64,000 bases of DNA, from NCBI RefSeq assembly GCF_019931145.1, contig NZ_JAIOUV010000001.1:1-64000 (forward strand). The letters run 5' to 3'. Positions 1 to 9,367 of the stretch are shown in pieces (position 1 is the stretch's first letter; each line of letters begins with the position of its first letter). The position numbers and the translations under genes are program-made. This DNA is from Marinicella meishanensis (GTDB lineage Bacteria; Pseudomonadota; Gammaproteobacteria; Xanthomonadales; Marinicellaceae). The notes under the pieces are model-generated. The model ran no database searches. It was given only the letters and a program-made list of their open reading frames with translations, and was not told where the DNA came from.

Positions 1-43
1 CGTTCTTTCACCTCGGGGGCGTAACGGATTCGTGTATTCATAG

Positions 44-862
44 ACTAATTCTCTCAAACTATTTAGTCTCCGACAAACCCGGGGCGATTCAAACTTTATT
101 AAACCAAATGTCATTAACAAAAAGGTATTAACTGATTTCGAAAAAGAAGGAATCATAAGGTATTTAAATTACAAACTAATTAACGCCGTTTCTGGAGTAT
201 ATGTTTTTTACAATAACGTAATTGGAATTTGTGAAAAACACTTTGACGAAAATCTGAAAGAAGAGATTGATGAAACTTTCTCTAACATCTATGACAATCA
301 TTTTGCATATCGGTTTTGCTATCAATTTAGAGGCTTTGTTAACCACAAGAATTTACCTATCACTTACATTTATACTGATATTTCAAGTAACGAACTTCAA
401 CTGACTCTAAATTCCCAAAAGTTATTAGATTCAGATAATAAATTTAAATGGAACTCAGTTGTTAAAAAAGAAATTTTAGAGAAAGAAGAAATATCGATAA
501 TTAATCTTATATATGACCTGTTTTGTGGATACTTAGAAGCATATAAGTCTCTTAAGCAAAAAATTAAATCACCCATAAATGAATATACTGAAATCATAAA
601 TAAACTGGGCATAGCGTATGAATCAGATAAAGTTTATTTGATGAGAGCTTCTTGGAATTCAAATAAGATTCCTTCAGAACTAATAGATATTTTAGATAAA
701 GATATAGTTAAATCTATTTCTAATAAAACCTTTATTAGGTTTTTTGAGACAAATGTAAATTTAGTTACATTTGAAGTATTCAATGATAGGCTGGGATATA
801 CATTATCTCCTGATGATTTTTCTGAATATTTACAAAGACTCAAAATTATATTTGGCATTTAA
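44..862 (+). CDS. Orphan protein, 5' end incomplete
   Basis: This strand is open in one frame from just after an in-frame stop at 41-43 to the stop at 860-862, about 272 codons, with AT-rich codon use throughout. No ATG occurs before 641, so a start at 641 would leave only the last third. More likely the gene is broken near base 100 or uses a rare start: an overlapping frame is also open over 3-126, which fits a frameshift. The predicted protein is soluble and rich in Lys, Asn, Ile and Phe, with no signal peptide or recognised motif. It converges on the helicase gene downstream. Function unknown; it could be an accessory gene of the same island. Confidence 0.45.
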   Translation, partial: TNSLKLFSLRQTRGDSNFIKPNVINKKVLTDFEKEGIIRYLNYKLINAVSGVYVFYNNVIGICEKHFDENLKEEIDETFSNIYDNHFAYRFCYQFRGFVNHKNLPITYIYTDISSNELQLTLNSQKLLDSDNKFKWNSVVKKEILEKEEISIINLIYDLFCGYLEAYKSLKQKIKSPINEYTEIINKLGIAYESDKVYLMRASWNSNKIPSELIDILDKDIVKSISNKTFIRFFETNVNLVTFEVFNDRLGYTLSPDDFSEYLQRLKIIFGI

Positions 863-998
863 TAAACAATAATCATATTAAACCAAATCTAAAAATTTCC
901 TCAATGCAAATCTAAATGTAAAAAATTAAATTAATAAACTTTGTGACTTCAGCCTACTTGTTTTCACCGAAATATTAGATCTTTTGCCCGACTAATAT

Positions 999-1241
999 TT
1001 AATATTTCGGTGGCTTCAATCCTAATGATTCATAGACCTTTTTTAATTTATTCCAAGCTTGATCCAACATTGGACGAGCGTTCTCACAACTATAACTCTT
1101 GGGAGAATTCATTGACCCAGTTTTCACAACCAAACATTTTTCACCTTTAGGGATAGTAATTTTTTTATTCCTGCTACACTTTCTTGTTCTCATTGCCTCT
1201 TCAACATGAACATGAATTAATATATCTCGAATTTTGGACAT
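999..1241 (-). CDS. Small basic hypothetical protein coupled to helicase
   Basis: 80-aa basic protein with four Cys-containing or Lys-rich patches (ending in a KPPKY tail). Its ATG overlaps the TAA of the helicase gene (TAATG), and an AGGAG ribosome site lies inside the end of that gene, so the two are translationally coupled and very probably work together. No signal peptide, membrane segment or known family recognised. It may be an accessory subunit of the helicase; this is inferred only from the coupling. Confidence 0.6.
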   Translation of the reverse strand: MSKIRDILIHVHVEEAMRTRKCSRNKKITIPKGEKCLVVKTGSMNSPKSYSCENARPMLDQAWNKLKKVYESLGLKPPKY

Positions 1242-3262
1242 TATGAGCTTTCTCCTTTATCCATTATTGAATTACGTACCTGATCTCCTATTTTGTCAAG
1301 ATTCCTTAATGCTTCTTCAGCCTGTTCATAAGAAATCGTATCTCTTTGACCTGATCCAATATTTAAGTATTTATTAACTGCCTGCGCCATCAAGCCAGCA
1401 ATTGCTCGCGTGTTAGGCTGCATTTTATCTATGTTATGACCTACATGCGAATAACCCAAATCTGAAAGAACCCGATTTCCAACAGATTTACTACGTTCAT
1501 TAAGCCTTTTTCTAGCCTCTATTCTTCTTCTTTGTGGTGAAACCGGGACTGCGACAAGTTCTTTCTGTTTATCGCTTTGTACCATCCTTAACTTTTGACG
1601 TAATTGACTCTTGCTTAGCAAACTCCCTAAAGTTATTCCACCAGCTATTTCTTTACTCAAAATCTCATCTAACACACGATCATCTTCTGGATCTAGGAAG
1701 GATTTTTCGAGAAATTCACCAATTACTTCATTTTCAACTAGTGTGGTTTGATCAAACCGGCGGGCCACCCCTTTTCCTTGAATACTCTCATCATTAGATT
1801 TCTTTGATAACCACATTCGAATCATTTCTTGGTCGTCCAAGTCTATTTCTCTAAAGTCCTCCCAGTGTTCATCATTGTTTAGCCCAACATGTGAGACTAT
1901 GTAAGCATTATTATCTGGATGATCAACCTTTCCTTCTTGTACTGACCGCATCGCTCTACCAACAAATTGGATATAAGGAGATAATGACCTAAAAGGTCGA
2001 AAAATTGCTGCAATGCTCAAAGGTGGATGATCAAAACCTTCACCTAACATTTGTACTTGAACAATACAATCAAGCTTACCAATTCGTAGTTTTTCGAGTA
2101 CGACATCCTGCTTTTCTCTCTCCATTTTGCTGTGTATCTCAGCTGCTTTGATCCCCCTTTCCTCATAAAGAGACCTTACTTGCCTTGCATGATCTACAGA
2201 ACACGCTACAGCAATAATTTGATGATTAAATCCAGTACGCTCTCTCAATTCAATCAAATATTTTAGGCTTGCATCAACAATGTGCCTGTTACATTCTGGT
2301 GATAGAGCCACACTTTTTCTAAACCATGCTTCTTCACGGAGTTCAAGTACTTCATCAAGCGTATGCTTTTTAGCATCTTCATTAAATGTAAAGTACAACT
2401 CGGAGGGCGCAAAGTTTCGAGAATGAATTTGTTTTATATACCCATTGAGCATTGCTTTAGTAAATGAGTATCGATAAATGACATCTCCAGCTGGTCTAGC
2501 ACCATCACTCCGAAAAGGTGTGGCTGTCAAGCTTACAACTTTTGCATTCGGAAATTTTTCAAATACACGAGTCCAACTATTAGCAACATTGTGATGTCCT
2601 TCATCAACTAGAATCATGTCGAAATAGTTTGGTGGAAACTGTGGAAGCCACCTGTCAGCTGAACTAGCTAGCTGTTGAATATTTGCAATAACAAAGTGGC
2701 TATCATTACAATCATGCAAGTTAGCATCTAACCCGTCCAATACTGCACAAAATGGACCCTTATCAAATGAAGAAAGAACTCCTGTTTTACGCCAAAAATT
2801 GTTTGGATTAGCAATATCTAACGCATTTGCAATTCCTTTTCGAATTTCAAGATTAGGTGCAATTACTAAAACTCGACCTTTTGCTATTCCAAATGGCAAT
2901 GTAGCTATCACACCAGTTTTGCCACAACCAACAGGAATTTGCAATATTGCATGACCATCTGTATTTGATGAGAAATACTCTCTAACTTTACGATGAGAGT
3001 CTTTTTGTGGATCCCGCAATAGACTGTTGCCTTCAACATCTGCAATTGATGATTGAAAGAAATCTAAATGACTTAATCGATCTGTTTGTGCTGCTTGATA
3101 ATCAATTCTGTAGGGATCCAGATCTGATCTGCTGTAATAACGATACCCGTTAGAATTATTCCGGATAGACTTTAGTTTTCCAGCCTTATCCCAACGACGA
3201 AGAGTTTGTGTTGACACACCAATATAATCAGAAGCTTCTTTAATAGTAAGGTAATCTTTCAT
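1241..3262 (-). CDS. MerR-type HTH / superfamily-2 DEAD-like helicase
   Basis: About 673 aa. Residues 1-50 form an excisionase/MerR-type winged helix (TIKEASDYIGVSTQTLRRWD). A superfamily-2 helicase of the ResIII type follows: Walker A PVGCGKTG, DEGH Walker B, motif III SLTATPF, and motif VI QFVGRAMR. The C-terminal 150 residues are charged and helical, without a recognised nuclease motif. An upstream TTG at 3277 would add five residues; ATG 3262 is preferred although neither has a strong ribosome site. The DNA-binding head suggests sequence-specific loading on DNA. With its coupled small partner and AT-rich setting, a role in phage or plasmid defence is plausible but not shown. Confidence 0.85.
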   Translation of the reverse strand: MKDYLTIKEASDYIGVSTQTLRRWDKAGKLKSIRNNSNGYRYYSRSDLDPYRIDYQAAQTDRLSHLDFFQSSIADVEGNSLLRDPQKDSHRKVREYFSSNTDGHAILQIPVGCGKTGVIATLPFGIAKGRVLVIAPNLEIRKGIANALDIANPNNFWRKTGVLSSFDKGPFCAVLDGLDANLHDCNDSHFVIANIQQLASSADRWLPQFPPNYFDMILVDEGHHNVANSWTRVFEKFPNAKVVSLTATPFRSDGARPAGDVIYRYSFTKAMLNGYIKQIHSRNFAPSELYFTFNEDAKKHTLDEVLELREEAWFRKSVALSPECNRHIVDASLKYLIELRERTGFNHQIIAVACSVDHARQVRSLYEERGIKAAEIHSKMEREKQDVVLEKLRIGKLDCIVQVQMLGEGFDHPPLSIAAIFRPFRSLSPYIQFVGRAMRSVQEGKVDHPDNNAYIVSHVGLNNDEHWEDFREIDLDDQEMIRMWLSKKSNDESIQGKGVARRFDQTTLVENEVIGEFLEKSFLDPEDDRVLDEILSKEIAGGITLGSLLSKSQLRQKLRMVQSDKQKELVAVPVSPQRRRIEARKRLNERSKSVGNRVLSDLGYSHVGHNIDKMQPNTRAIAGLMAQAVNKYLNIGSGQRDTISYEQAEEALRNLDKIGDQVRNSIMDKGESS

Positions 3263-3277
3263 TTTTATATTAATCAA

Positions 3278-3567
3278 CTTTATTCAACATTGGCCAAGTA
3301 TAACACATTAAATCTAAGAAAAGTATTCCTTCTCTACAGAAACTCAATCACCTTGGTCAGAGACGTTGAATTTTATTGACTTTCAACGACTCTGATCCTT
3401 GATTTGCATTTCCGCCTAATGAGGTGCATGTCCTTGCCTTCTTCCAGAAAGGCACCAAGGAATAGGCGCCCAACAGCAAGAACGGCTTAAGAAATTGAGC
3501 TGGTTTTTACTTTTCAATGAGCATTAATGCGCTCATAATAAATTGATTAGTTTAATGAGGAGTTGCC
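3278..3567. other. Intergenic, inverted copy of dispersed repeat
   Basis: No gene seen. GGTCAGAGACGTTGAA (3355-3370) and TTCAACGACTCTGATCC (3382-3398) form an imperfect hairpin whose arms resemble the GGGGTCAGAGTCA repeat found at 4138 and 4380. It marks the boundary between the helicase island and the truncated hydrolase. Confidence 0.5.
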
Positions 3568-4155
3568 TTGAAAACGAAGATGATCATCAGTGTATCAATG
3601 GTATTCATGCTTATTTCTATAGAAATTTACAGCAACCCATTAAGCAATGATATAAAACATGAAACTCCACTCCAGGCAGTAATTAATGAATTTGACCGCC
3701 AGCTTCAAAAGGATTTGTCTGATGACCACATCAATGGGAGCATCTCTGCTGTTATTGTCAAAGGAAATCAAATCATATGGTCAAAAGCTTATGTGCCTTC
3801 AGATAAAGCCAAGAACATCGCGGCTGACTCTGAAACCATTTATCGAACTGGTTCAATATCAAAATCATTCACTGCATTTCTCATGATGCAATTGGTTCAA
3901 GATGGAATCATTGATCTCAATGACCCCATTGAGAAATACTTACCAGAAATACGACAGCTGGACGGATATTCAGATTCGACAAAAATAACCTTCAAACAGT
4001 TGGCCAGCCACACATCTGGCTTGGCCAGAGAACCCAAGTTAAAAGACGCCGCCAAGGGTCCCATTGAAGGGTGGCAAGATAAAATTTTGTTATCCATACC
4101 AAAGACATCATTCAATTCAAAACCAGGAGTAAATCAATGGGGTCAGAGTCACTGA
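3568..4155 (+). pseudogene. Truncated serine hydrolase (beta-lactamase/class C family)
   Basis: 195 codons from a TTG start preceded by GAGGAG. A signal peptide is followed by the N-terminal half of a class-C beta-lactamase-like serine hydrolase: the SxxK nucleophile motif is present as SISK, and then LASHTSGL. Family members normally run 350-500 aa and carry a YxN motif soon after the point where this one stops. The reading frame passes from FNSKPG straight into a dispersed repeat (4138-4155) that supplies the stop codon, and the remainder of the domain is not found downstream. The protein therefore lacks the YxN and KTG regions and should be inactive. Confidence 0.75.
4138..4155 (+). repeat. 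GGGGTCAGAGTCAYTGA repeat
   Basis: TGGGGTCAGAGTCACTGA breaks the serine hydrolase gene. Close relatives occur at 4178-4191, 4380-4396, 10124-10141, 13981-13998 and 20371-20390, with decayed forms at 3355-3398 and 6544-6634. This is a short dispersed repeat of unknown mobility. Confidence 0.6.
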
Positions 4156-4540
4156 TTGGTTCCAATTTTCGAATTGAGGGATCAGAATCATGTGGGACGG
4201 GCTCAGCCCTTTTTTGAAGACTGATACTTCATTTAAACTTGGACCAAAGACACTGGATGTATCTGTTGACATCCATGTCAACATCCCTACGGGTGCTGCG
4301 CATGGTTCAATGGAAATCCTGCCATTTAATCCGGCCTACGCCGGTATGACGTGTACGGGCAGAATCGGCATAAATCAGCGGGATCAGAGTCACTGACATG
4401 ATTTCCATACACCAACCGAAGAACATACTGGCAGCAGGGGCAATCCTTTGCCCAATGGTGGGGACAGGAAGTTTAATGATTTTAAAAATCAGTTTCTTTA
4501 AAAATCAACTTCTCTGGCCCCATTTTTGGTTAATCTCAAA
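4156..4540. other. Intergenic, two more repeat copies
   Basis: No supportable gene. The stretch between the repeat copies at 4138 and 4380 carries a 68-codon open frame that also ends in the repeat sequence and has no protein-like character. It includes a fragment CCGGCCTACGCCGGTATGAC (4333-4352) that resembles common GTCATxCC-type intergenic repeats. Confidence 0.4.
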
Positions 4541-6481
4541 TCATTGGTAGGTGATCGCCCGCCACTTGGCCCGGCCTGACGCTTGGCTGGCCCATGACAT
4601 GCTGCCTACCCTCAGTGGCCAGTAGTTGGTGTATATATCCGTTCCATGATCAAGGATTCCGTTGATGCCGTTGGCATCTGTTGAAAGGATAAAGGTTTGG
4701 TAGGAACCATCGGCGCTGTCGCCATTCATGTGGGTGACCAATATGTCACTGTATCCAATCAGATTGAAACTACCTGGTCCAATGGGGCCAATCGAATCAT
4801 AACCGCGGGTGGCTGAACCAATGTCGCCAAAACTGTTCACATACTCCGCACTATCATTAAAAATCAACTGCGGAAAATCCCATATGGGCTCTTCTTCATT
4901 CAACTGAAAACACATGTGATTGGTTTGTTGTCCTGAGACAGGTAACGGACCAATTTGACCCTGGATGAATTGTAGGTGCGGACCCTCATTGGACAGGTCG
5001 CTGATCGGGATGGTGCATTGGGTGCTGTGACTGCTGTTGTAATAGTCGCAGCTCATGTCGCCAATCTTGTATGGGTGAATGCCGGTCAAGGAGTCCAAAA
5101 CCGTTAAGCAGCTTTTCTCGCCACTCCAGGCATTGATGGTTTGGATGTATACATGCATGTCTTCTGCGTTGTTGGAATCTTTGTTATCCAGGTAGGCCAA
5201 AATAAATCGATCAGTGGAAGGGTCATAAGCCGTACTCAAGTTGGTGTAATGGGTTTTTTCGCTGGATTGGCTGCTTAACCAGGAGTCGCCTTTTTGCACA
5301 CGCCAACGCATACGCACCTGATGTTCATCCGTTTGTTCGGTTGCTGTGTTGATACCGCCCACCCAGGCAAACAGTTTTCGTTCCGTACCGGCATAGGATC
5401 TCGGTGAACCATAAGCCACCGCAACCGGTTGAAAGGATTTCACTTTATCTCCAATGTCTGAAGGTACTTTGTAACCATTGCCTTCAGGTCCGATATCCCA
5501 GCCATACCAATGCCCGCTGAAAAAACGGAATCGATCACTTTTTCCCCTGGTATAACCAGCCAGCAGGTAAGGTGAACTGTTGTCTGCGGTGCTGGACAGC
5601 GCCACAGGGGTATTGGTGATCAATTTCTCTCCCAAGGGCAGCGCATCAGTCCAGGCTTCTCGTTGAGGTGACGCAGCAGAGAACATGGTATCCAGATTGC
5701 GTGCATGGATGGTGCGATTGGGTTTTCCATGAATCGCTCGCAGCCCCTCAATGTCATCTCGACGCAAAGCGTGCCGCCAGTCTTTTTTATAAGCCGTGTT
5801 CATGACAGATGCAGCCACTTCGCCGGGATAGGGGTTTTCACAGTGTAAATTCCATGTGTTTTCAGGCTCGTTGCTGTGGCCAAGGCCCAGTGAATGGACC
5901 AATTCATGCACCAAAACACCCAAAAAATCGTGCTCAGTTCCCAGAGAAACCCGCTGATCAGGATCGACATACCAGCTGTCGTGGCAGCCGTGTGGGTCGT
6001 TATCCCAGTCACAAGTGGCAGAACAACTTTTGGATCCGCCTCGATTGAAACGGATCAGTGACTTATTGCCATTGGGAGTTTGTCCAGCAATGCTGTTCCC
6101 AGGTTGGGTCGCGCAGCTCCAGCTGGCTATGGTAATACCTGGTTCTAAATCATTAAAAGAATAGTTAGGTGCCAATTGATTGGTCAGCCCTGCATAATAC
6201 AAGGGCGGGGCGCCAGAGCCAGAACTGTTGATCACTTCGATGGCCGCTTGTACCCAACGCCTTTCTATCTCGTAGTTGTTGCTGTCATCATTGTCCACAT
6301 TGGCATCAAAATCATACTGCAAACCAATGTTCCTGACACCCGTAGAAATGCCACTGCTGATATAAACTGGAATGGGGCCTGGGTCAAATTCAGCCCTGTC
6401 AGGGTCGACGCAATAGGAACTGACGTCCTGTGCCATCAACAGGGTACCTAAAAAAACCATATTCTTGCGAAACTTAAACAT
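4541..6481 (-). CDS. Secreted matrixin-like zinc metalloprotease
   Basis: 646 aa, ribosome site GAGGAG just upstream. An N-terminal signal peptide precedes a metzincin catalytic domain. The zinc motif HELVHSLGLGH lies near residue 195 and gives the full HExxHxxGxxH signature; a Met-turn follows (SVMN), as in matrixins (family M10). The remaining 400 residues are beta-rich with repeated Trp/Asp positions and may form a propeller-like or lectin-like C-terminal region. Unlike several neighbouring secreted proteins it does not end in the IFxxGF tail. Probably digests extracellular protein; substrate unknown. Confidence 0.82.
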   Translation of the reverse strand: MFKFRKNMVFLGTLLMAQDVSSYCVDPDRAEFDPGPIPVYISSGISTGVRNIGLQYDFDANVDNDDSNNYEIERRWVQAAIEVINSSGSGAPPLYYAGLTNQLAPNYSFNDLEPGITIASWSCATQPGNSIAGQTPNGNKSLIRFNRGGSKSCSATCDWDNDPHGCHDSWYVDPDQRVSLGTEHDFLGVLVHELVHSLGLGHSNEPENTWNLHCENPYPGEVAASVMNTAYKKDWRHALRRDDIEGLRAIHGKPNRTIHARNLDTMFSAASPQREAWTDALPLGEKLITNTPVALSSTADNSSPYLLAGYTRGKSDRFRFFSGHWYGWDIGPEGNGYKVPSDIGDKVKSFQPVAVAYGSPRSYAGTERKLFAWVGGINTATEQTDEHQVRMRWRVQKGDSWLSSQSSEKTHYTNLSTAYDPSTDRFILAYLDNKDSNNAEDMHVYIQTINAWSGEKSCLTVLDSLTGIHPYKIGDMSCDYYNSSHSTQCTIPISDLSNEGPHLQFIQGQIGPLPVSGQQTNHMCFQLNEEEPIWDFPQLIFNDSAEYVNSFGDIGSATRGYDSIGPIGPGSFNLIGYSDILVTHMNGDSADGSYQTFILSTDANGINGILDHGTDIYTNYWPLRVGSMSWASQASGRAKWRAITYQ

Positions 6482-6680
6482 AAAAACTCCTCATTAAAAG
6501 TATTTGCTAAACAGTGTTACGACATAACGCCCATTTTTTTTCTTCAATGACAACCACATGGGATCAATCAATGGGGGCAAGTTCAAAGATTCAGGGTCAT
6601 AGATCCAGGGTCATTGTTTCAGGGTCATTGACTCCATCGCAGCATGGCCACCAATGAATACACCCAAAGCTGCGCCCGGT
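6482..6680. repeat. CAGGGTCATTG direct repeats
   Basis: Between two secreted-protein genes lies a cluster of short direct repeats, CAGGGTCAT occurring at about 6593, 6606-6616 and 6620-6632, related to the GGGGTCAGAGTCA family. No gene is seen here. Confidence 0.45.
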
Positions 6681-7916
6681 TCACTCAAAATCATCTTCGA
6701 AAATCAGGTCTGACAAATCGGCCACGCCATGGAGGCGAAAGGCGTTGTCTGAGTCGGCGCCCAAGACATACACGTCCCGACCCCCAACCGCCAGTTCGCG
6801 GGCACCGGATAGCATGGCGCTGCCATCACCCGTCGCATCAATCAGGCTGGTGATTTGGCACGGATCGGTGAGGGCATTGCAATCCTCAGGCCGGTCTATG
6901 CGGAAGGCGTTGTCCCCATTGCCGCCAGCCAGATAGACGTTGTCGGCGGCATCAATGGCCAAGGCAAAGACTTGTTGTGGACTGGTGCTGCTGAAGATTT
7001 CTGTGATGGCACAACCGGCACCCGACGTACCACAGCTTTGTGACACATCGATTTGATACACTTTCGGCCCAACGCCCGAGCCCAGCGAACTGACATACAC
7101 ATGACCCAGGCTGTCGGCAACCAGGCCGTTACCCAGGTCCAACGTGCCAAAATCATCCTCATTCATGATTTCGGTCACCACACAGTCACCGGCGGTGGTG
7201 TTGCAATCGCCAGGCAGTTCGATTTTGAACACGTTGTCACCGAAATTGCTGCTGTAAACATGACCCATGGGGTCGATGGCCAAAGCGCCGGGTTGAAAAA
7301 AGTTGTTGCTGCCATCGCCCGTGCCGTCAACGATCTCGGTGATGTCACAAGGTGTGCCACCGGTGCTGCAGCTGTCAGATGCGGCCAAGCGGAACACATT
7401 GTTGGATGAGGTGCCAGCCACATACACGTGGTTCATGGGATCCACCACCACATCAAAAGGACCGTCCATTTCATGGGTCCCATCCCCATCGATGTTGATG
7501 ATTTCGTGGATGTCACAAGGTGTGCTGCTGGTGCTGCAATTTTGTGGGTTGTTGATGCGCCACACATTGTCACTGAACCGTCCAGCCACATACAGGTTGT
7601 CCAGGTCGTCCACGGCCAACGCGTGGGGCGCCAACAGGCTTTGGCCGGGCACCCCGGCGGCGCTGCTGTCCATGATTTCTGTCCATTGACACGGTTGGCT
7701 GCTGGTGTTGCAGGGGCTTGCGGTGTCCAATCGAAACACGTTGTTCGAATCCATGCCAGCCACGTAAACACGGCCCTGACTGTCAACCACCACAGCACGC
7801 GGAAATTCCAGCGCTTGTCCCATGCCATCACCAGCGGCATCCATGATTTCATTGATTTGTGCCCATGCCGAACCACTGGCCATGGCAAAAATCATCACAT
7901 AGGTTAATTTGGTCAC
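6681..7916 (-). CDS. Secreted beta-propeller (NHL/SBBP-like) protein with IFxxxF tail
   Basis: 411 aa from a GTG start with AAGGTGG upstream. After a signal peptide ending near AWA, six or seven copies of a roughly 50-residue unit follow. Each carries a VDSxGxVYVAG-type strand and an NNVFR(I/L)D strand, then a Cys pair (C-T-S-x-x-C), which is typical of NHL/SBBP propeller blades; the Cys pairs suggest one disulfide per blade. The protein ends in DLIFEDDFE, a tail shared with four other secreted proteins here. Likely an exported binding or scaffold protein. Confidence 0.8.
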   Translation of the reverse strand: MTKLTYVMIFAMASGSAWAQINEIMDAAGDGMGQALEFPRAVVVDSQGRVYVAGMDSNNVFRLDTASPCNTSSQPCQWTEIMDSSAAGVPGQSLLAPHALAVDDLDNLYVAGRFSDNVWRINNPQNCSTSSTPCDIHEIINIDGDGTHEMDGPFDVVVDPMNHVYVAGTSSNNVFRLAASDSCSTGGTPCDITEIVDGTGDGSNNFFQPGALAIDPMGHVYSSNFGDNVFKIELPGDCNTTAGDCVVTEIMNEDDFGTLDLGNGLVADSLGHVYVSSLGSGVGPKVYQIDVSQSCGTSGAGCAITEIFSSTSPQQVFALAIDAADNVYLAGGNGDNAFRIDRPEDCNALTDPCQITSLIDATGDGSAMLSGARELAVGGRDVYVLGADSDNAFRLHGVADLSDLIFEDDFE

Positions 7917-8108
7917 TTGCCCACCTTGTTAATAACAAAGAGGCTCAGTGTACCCACAGGTGGTTTTTTTTGATTGATGACTGAATGATGATTGGCTGAT
8001 GACGCAAAAAATCAACAGGCTCAGACATGACCCTGCTGATTTTCTCTGGCTGGAATTTAAGGGTAAACCGGATGAAACAAATTACCAGCCATGACTGCCC
8101 CGTTGGCT

Positions 8109-9224
8109 TCAGTCAAACCCATCTTCAAAAATGGGGGTTTCAGCAACCGATTCCCGAGCGCCGATATCGACCCGGCCGTCTTGTACCCGATTGGTGCCAA
8201 TCAGGTCTTCAAGGCCATAACTCCATTCAGAAAGGAACACCCCGGGCACCACAAACTGAGGACTGACCAAGCCTGCGTTGTACATCGGCGATGAAAAGTC
8301 TGGAACATAGGCAAAAATGGCACTGCCGGTCAATTGCGGGTCCACGCTCAGGTTACCGAATTCATCATCCACCTCACCCGTCCCCGTGACATAGTTGTTG
8401 TGGTATAAATAAATCAAACCGGTGGTGTTGTTGCTGGTGCGGCGAACCAAGAAATCGGCATCGACATGACCCCAAAAAATGTTGTTGGCCAGCAGACCTG
8501 ACGCCTCATCTTGTAAGATCACTTCCACGCCGGAAAATGCCTGTGGCAACGTGCTGTCAACGCTGTTGTTGATGACGGTGTTGTTGACAAAATAAACGCC
8601 TTGACCATAACTGTTCAATCGGATGTTCCCGGTTGAAGTCACACTGTTGTTTCCTTCAAACACATTGTTGCGGACCCGCACCGAATCGTGGCCTCTCAAC
8701 ACCTCCAAGGCCGCAACGGCTTGGGCCGTGTTGTTTTGAAAGAGGTTGCGTTCGATCACCACATCACCAGACAATGAACTCAACGCATTGACATACAGTC
8801 CCACTCCACTGCTACCCAAACCACTGGTCACTTGGGCCTGTCCATTCACAAAGCCCAAATCAGATACAGTCAATTGGCCACCTTGCTGCATGTCAATGCT
8901 CAAATTGGGACCTTGGAAATTGGCATCAAACACAGTGTTGTATACACCGGTTGACTGGGTATTGCAGCTGCTGGCATTGATGCCTTGCCAACCACCCGAT
9001 ATGGACAGGTTTTTGTCATCGAGGTTGAAATAGATGAAACCGGTGCTGCCATTGCTGTAAATGTTTGGCTTTAACCTGATTTCATCATTTTGGCCATTGT
9101 TTTTGGCTTGATCCAAAGCATCCAAAAATTCGGTGCTGTTGGTCACACAAAAAATGGCGGCTGGCGCCGGGGCTGCTTGTAGCAAAACCAAACCCATACC
9201 AAGCCATCGAAATATCGACTTCAT
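8109..9224 (-). CDS. Secreted parallel beta-helix protein with IFEDGFD tail
   Basis: 371 aa. The ATG at 9224 is chosen over the upstream in-frame one because it has AGGAG at good spacing and begins a clean signal peptide (MKSIFRWLGMGLVLLQ, cut after APA). The body has repeated N-N-x-F/V-x-x-N turns (VRNNVFEGNN, FVNNTVINN, LANNIFWG), characteristic of right-handed parallel beta-helix proteins of the pectate-lyase-like fold. No catalytic residues can be assigned. It ends in PIFEDGFD, like the neighbouring propeller protein. Probably a cell-surface or secreted polysaccharide-associated protein. Confidence 0.8.
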   Translation of the reverse strand: MKSIFRWLGMGLVLLQAAPAPAAIFCVTNSTEFLDALDQAKNNGQNDEIRLKPNIYSNGSTGFIYFNLDDKNLSISGGWQGINASSCNTQSTGVYNTVFDANFQGPNLSIDMQQGGQLTVSDLGFVNGQAQVTSGLGSSGVGLYVNALSSLSGDVVIERNLFQNNTAQAVAALEVLRGHDSVRVRNNVFEGNNSVTSTGNIRLNSYGQGVYFVNNTVINNSVDSTLPQAFSGVEVILQDEASGLLANNIFWGHVDADFLVRRTSNNTTGLIYLYHNNYVTGTGEVDDEFGNLSVDPQLTGSAIFAYVPDFSSPMYNAGLVSPQFVVPGVFLSEWSYGLEDLIGTNRVQDGRVDIGARESVAETPIFEDGFD

Positions 9225-9367
9225 GACTGTTCTCCTGACTGTTTTACCACTAAAACGAATCACAGGCGGTGAAACGAACAATCTTTTTGCCGAAACTTGC
9301 TGCCAGTCCCGAAGAGACTGACCGCATCATGACAGCTTTATTTTAGCGGTGCCTGTCCGCAGGTTGG

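Noticed and set aside
638-862. Complete 74-aa gene
   Set aside because: The frame is open and equally coding-like for 200 codons upstream, so this is only the 3' part.
4190-4396. 68-aa gene
   Set aside because: It ends in a dispersed repeat and has no ribosome site or protein-like pattern; likely intergenic.
7053-7907. Open frames on the plus strand across the propeller gene
   Set aside because: They are shadows of the repetitive minus-strand coding sequence.
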